11,500 bases of DNA from Bondarzewia mesenterica (Eukaryota; Basidiomycota; Agaricomycetes; Russulales; Bondarzewiaceae): NCBI GenBank assembly GCA_004802705.1, contig SGPL01000673.1, positions 4,430-15,929 of the forward strand, written 5' to 3'. Each line of letters opens with the position of its first letter. Position 1 is the stretch's first letter. The translations under genes were made by a program, and so were the position numbers. The notes under the pieces were generated by a model that saw only the letters and a program-made list of their open reading frames with translations, was not told the DNA's origin and searched no databases. This document shows, piece after piece, positions 8,114 through 11,500 of the stretch.

Positions 8114-10119
8114 TCAGTTCGAGTGAGAATGAGCTGCACCCAGAAAGACGAACCTGGTCAGCCCGTCGGTGAACTCCGCTACAGGTTCAANGNCCATGCC
8201 ATTCTCTGAGACAGCTTTGGTGANGTCGAAGACCGCCAACGTTGTCGCACACTGCAGCANAAGAGAAGCGTTGGCGAGATGCATTCCTTGAAATGGTCAT
8301 TAGCGACTTGGCTCTGAGATGTCCGAATCGACTAGCTACCTGGACAGATACTGTGCANCAGAGGTGGTGCGTTNGTCTTAGAGAANCAAAGAGAAACAAA
8401 GAGAAAAGAATTAAGACCAACACTGACCGCCTTCCAAAGCCAAAGCAGTACAGTCTGGGATCTTGTTCTGCTGGTATNCCGTCCGATTCTAGGAACCGCT
8501 GCGGATTGAAGATTTCCGGATTTCTATAAGTTTGCGGATCGTGCAACATTTTCCTGAACCNGATCAAACGAAATCAAAGTTGANTACGACGATATGAAGG
8601 TAGGAGAGTTACCATATATTTGGGATGATGATGGATCCTTGTGGGATGAGATATCCATCTTGTATGTCATCTTGCATCAACCGATGCACAATGCCTGCCG
8701 AGACATGGATCAGATGCACCATCCCCTGAAGTGAGGAAGGTACGGATACCTAGCGGAATCACGGTGCCCCATCTGAGGACCTCGGAGACAATGGCTTCAA
8801 CATATGGGAGGTGATCATCCAACGTGGGCAGCCGACCGTTTCCTACAACGGAGTCGATCTCCNCCTGAGCCCGTTGCTGTACTTCCGGGTATAGCGTCAT
8901 CGCAAGAAAGAATGTAGACATCGCTGAAACACTCTAGATATTTAAAGGGAGCTCAGGGATTTTACCNATGAGAGACCATGATGCAGAAACGTACAGTGTC
9001 GGCCCCACCTTCATAAAAGTCGTTAGGCTATAGAGNAANTGCTTCAACCGAAAGGAGGACCCTACCTCCGTATAAGGACACAGCGGCCCACTTGATGAGT
9101 TCTTCCTGCTCCGGAGTGACCTCCCGACCCTCGAGAAGATCTGAAGTGAAGGAGGGTAACGCAGTGTNGTCAGCCTGCGGAATGCCAGGCAAGATTAGTA
9201 GGTTAGAAGCCCACAAATAATAACAACTACATACCATGCGACATTTCACGAGATTATACGGCCGATTGATCATTTCTATCGCATTTTTCTTCCATTGTGC
9301 GGCATTCTTTTTGAAGGCAGCACCCGGAAACCACGCCGGAACGTATTTCATGGCAGGAATTATGTCAACCCACCATTTGCCAGCCTCACCCGCCTCGGAG
9401 AACTGATCCATCACTACGTTAACCAGATTAACCAACGGGTCGTCGTCCTCTACAATANANTACCCATATAATATCCTCAGAATAATGGCACCAGACGTCC
9501 TATAATTAGATCAGTCGACCGCTTATTCACAGAAAATGACACGATTTGATGCACTTGCGAATGGTCTCAACCAAAGCTTCTGGTTTCACGAGCAGTCGTC
9601 TTAAAGCTCGATACGCCTCCGCTTCGATGTGGCTGTGGTATGCCTTAACATCGGCTCGACTGCCAATCACCCGCTGCGCCATTGCCCGAGACTTTCGCAG
9701 ACGGTCGCCATACGGACTGAGTGCGATGCCATTGTTCCAGCCGACCAGCTCGCCAGCCATCACCAAGGGAGGTCGNTCAGAGTAGATGCTACTTTTCTTG
9801 TTGAGCATCTCCACAGCAGTTTTTCCGTTATTGACGACGATCAAGTGCTTCCCAAATGCGCTGACGTGAATAATACTTCCTGATGTATAACGTCCATGAA
9901 CAAGAAACAAGTGGCAACGAAGGCAAGCGTACNCCACTTCATTGCCCACTTTGAAAATGTCNCCCACAGATGATCTCTAGGCAACCTCATAAAGTTGCCA
10001 ATGAAAAGCCAACCGGGCCCAGGAGGCAGTGGCGCCTTTCGCCGTTGCACGAAAATGCGGCGGACAAACCATGATCCCAAGGCGAGAAAGATGACATCCA
10101 GAAGCTTGACGTGAATCAT
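8114..10119 (-). CDS. Cytochrome P450 monooxygenase
   Basis: ER-anchored haem-thiolate monooxygenase. Minus-strand exons: 10119-9933, 9879-9555, 9499-9235, 9174-9066, 9008-8995, 8933-8750, 8694-8613, 8553-8428, 8350-8340, 8286-8114. All junctions are GT-AG, all phases agree, and the total is 491 aa, normal for the family. Features: N-terminal hydrophobic anchor (about residues 5-18), proline hinge APLPPGPG (29-36), [15 protein letters not shown], [15 protein letters not shown]-helix GGGADT (295-300), ExxR as EVLR (351-354), FNPQRF in place of the PERF motif, and the haem-binding loop FGFGRRICPGMH with Cys433. Exon 5 is 14 nt and completes the I-helix; exon 9 is 11 nt and carries the haem cysteine. 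The overall style matches basidiomycete P450s often annotated as O-methylsterigmatocystin oxidoreductase-like; I do not assign a CYP family. Several codons contain N, including the glycine codon at the first splice junction. Confidence 0.93.
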
Positions 10120-11500
10120 TACTGAGCAGCAGGAGATAGTGAACGAGCGGAAATCCTGGAATTTATATCGACTGAGAGCCTGACTATTTAAACATTTTCC
10201 ACGGCGTCAACATCTGTTCATAGTTGCACGAATGGAAGAATAACTGTCAATGAAGGTTCGAGCATCCGGGGCAGGACGGAGGCAGNTGGAGCGGACCGCA
10301 AGTAGAAGCCTTCGAGCCGCAATAAGCTGATAGACCAGAGGGTTGAACGGTTTTATAGGGATGGGCCATATGCGCTGCCTCCTCCTCAAACTTAAGTCTC
10401 TAAGAAATATTGAAACCTCGAAAGAAAATGCGACTTGTAGATTTTCATGCATTTACTTTGAGCCTGGATACCTATTAGTACGAGGCCTTGTGTCTGTCTA
10501 TCTGTCTGACCTTTTTTTGTGAGGATAGAGGAGGCTGTTCATCCGATTGCTGCCATTTTTTTTTTTTAGTTTCGTTTGAGCGCTGGTGGAAGTCTACGTC
10601 AACGCCGCTGCAATTAAATGTCTTTCGACACGCTCAGGAGTGGGGCCGGTAAGGACATATGTACGTAGCATACTTAGCAATTGCCCGGTCCATGTAGGAG
10701 ATCAACCACTTGCAGATGTGGAACGTAATGCGGTGGACATGATACGTTGTGGCGCGCTGCTTCGTTCATGATCATCACGGTTTGTCCAAGACAGGATTCA
10801 GACACTGAGACGGCGACTTCGGCGGAAGACAAGGCAAGGCAAGAGGATCCAGAGATGGCCATTGAAAGTCCCAGTCAGCACCAGATGTCGGCGTTTGTAA
10901 TATGATAGCGGTGAGCACGGAGTCGTGGTTTGATGACAGTGCTTCGAGTTGCACGATCGCGAGAAATGTCTGTGAATGAGTGCTGTTTATGGTGTGGATA
11001 AACGCTGCTGAGCAGGTCTGCACTATGTAAGCACGTAAGTCGCTGTCGTGTCGTCTCCAAGGACAGGTAATAAGGATTGGGTAAGAGCCGTGCATAAGCA
11101 AAGATAAGCAAGCACCCTGTCGAACAGGTAAAGCGGCAGAGCAGTCCTTAGGGTGGTTAAAGCGGGTTCGGAGACACGGGGCGACGGTAAGTATGACTCG
11201 TACGTGCCCGAAAAGGCAGGCGCTCTAGAAAGAATGGGTAGTCCGATTGCCCGAAGCGTCGACAGCTGTCTTTTGCAGAACCATTATGACTGGTCTCAAT
11301 GTTCTACCACACTAGCCTCGCGCTCTGATCCTGATCAAAATTCGCTGCATTATGTGTACTGGTGCCTCTTACCATCATCATCGTCAGCAATCCTCCGTTC
11401 CATTCCCGACTGGCGAGCGCCATAATGGCCTATGGGCGCTGCACCGTGGCTTGTCAGTACTTTAGCTCCCCAAGGAACGCCAAACCCTTCTACACCTCAG
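10120..11500. other. Long stretch without a supportable gene
   Basis: I checked both strands. Frames of 60-108 codons occur (for example minus 10207-10452 and 10775-11101, plus 11153-11425). None shows a recognisable domain, consistent codon use, or splice sites that join family-like segments. It contains a pyrimidine-rich repeat of TCTG units (about 10493-10510) and a run of 12 or more T near 10556-10567. The extreme right end (about 11350-11490, minus strand) has an open frame with glycine-rich residues (FGVPWGAKVLTSHGAAPIGH) that could be the edge of a gene beyond the window; I cannot identify it. Promoter DNA of the P450 occupies the left edge. Confidence 0.5.
10161..10192 (-). promoter_or_regulatory. 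TATA-like elements of the P450 promoter
   Basis: Read on the minus strand, TATAAAT (10161-10167) lies 42-48 bases before the P450 ATG at 10119. A second AT-rich element, TTTAAATA (10185-10192), sits about 20 bases further upstream. Spacing suits a short 5' leader. They are called by sequence and position only. Confidence 0.4.

Noticed and set aside
8695..8749. Read-through peptide in the P450 between PLG and IVHRLM
   Set aside because: A GTATCC donor, CTGAT branch site and CGGCAG acceptor remove it exactly and restore the family spacing.
10245..10280. GGTTCGAGCATCC resembling a tRNA T-arm
   Set aside because: No matching acceptor stem, D-arm or anticodon arm could be placed around it.
10207..10452. 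81-codon minus-strand frame upstream of the P450
   Set aside because: No motif and no ATG context or splice partners; length is within chance expectation.
11153..11425. 90-codon plus-strand frame near the right edge
   Set aside because: Composition is not family-like and no domain is visible; probably chance.
1..11500. CRISPR array, insertion sequence or bacterial operon signals
   Set aside because: The window is spliced eukaryotic DNA; no regularly spaced repeats or transposase motifs were seen.

Overview
The window looks like nuclear DNA from a filamentous basidiomycete, probably an Agaricomycete. The genes are cut by many short GT-AG introns of about 53-150 nt with CTGAC/CTAAT-like branch sites. 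The encoded families (fungal acyl-CoA ligase, AKR9-type aldo-keto reductase, F-box/leucine-rich protein, microsomal P450) are typical of wood- and litter-decay fungi. Scattered single Ns show a low-quality or polymorphic consensus, densest at 1-1440 and 7350-9050.

Layout. 45-2675 (+): 3' part of a 4-coumarate-CoA-ligase-like acyl-CoA synthetase, 16 visible exons, with a one-base frameshift near 2163. 3077-4786 (+): complete aldo-keto reductase of the norsolorinic acid reductase / aryl-alcohol dehydrogenase type, 8 exons, 400 aa. 4982-5393 (-): a small spliced gene of unknown function that has no ATG-initiated ORF and is easily missed; its 5' end is unclear. 5445-6989 (-): F-box protein, probably with a further 5' exon. 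7573-7821 (-): N-terminal remnant of what looks like a questin-oxidase-like (DUF4243) protein, cut off after about 83 codons. 8114-10119 (-): complete cytochrome P450, 10 exons, 491 aa. 10120-11500: no gene I can support, apart from a TATA-like promoter for the P450.

How they may work together. The ligase would activate an aromatic or fatty acid to its CoA thioester. The reductase would interconvert an aryl aldehyde or ketone and its alcohol. The P450 would hydroxylate a lipophilic substrate at the ER. The questin-oxidase-like fragment belongs to a family of Baeyer-Villiger-type enzymes in aromatic polyketide pathways. Side by side they resemble a loose aromatic or secondary-metabolism neighbourhood, partly decayed (frameshifted ligase, truncated oxidase). 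The cluster idea is inference; the individual enzyme calls rest on visible motifs. I did not find a clearly new biological system. The best leads are the hidden small gene, a set of extreme microexons (one carrying the P450 haem cysteine), a GC-AG intron, and the broken genes.
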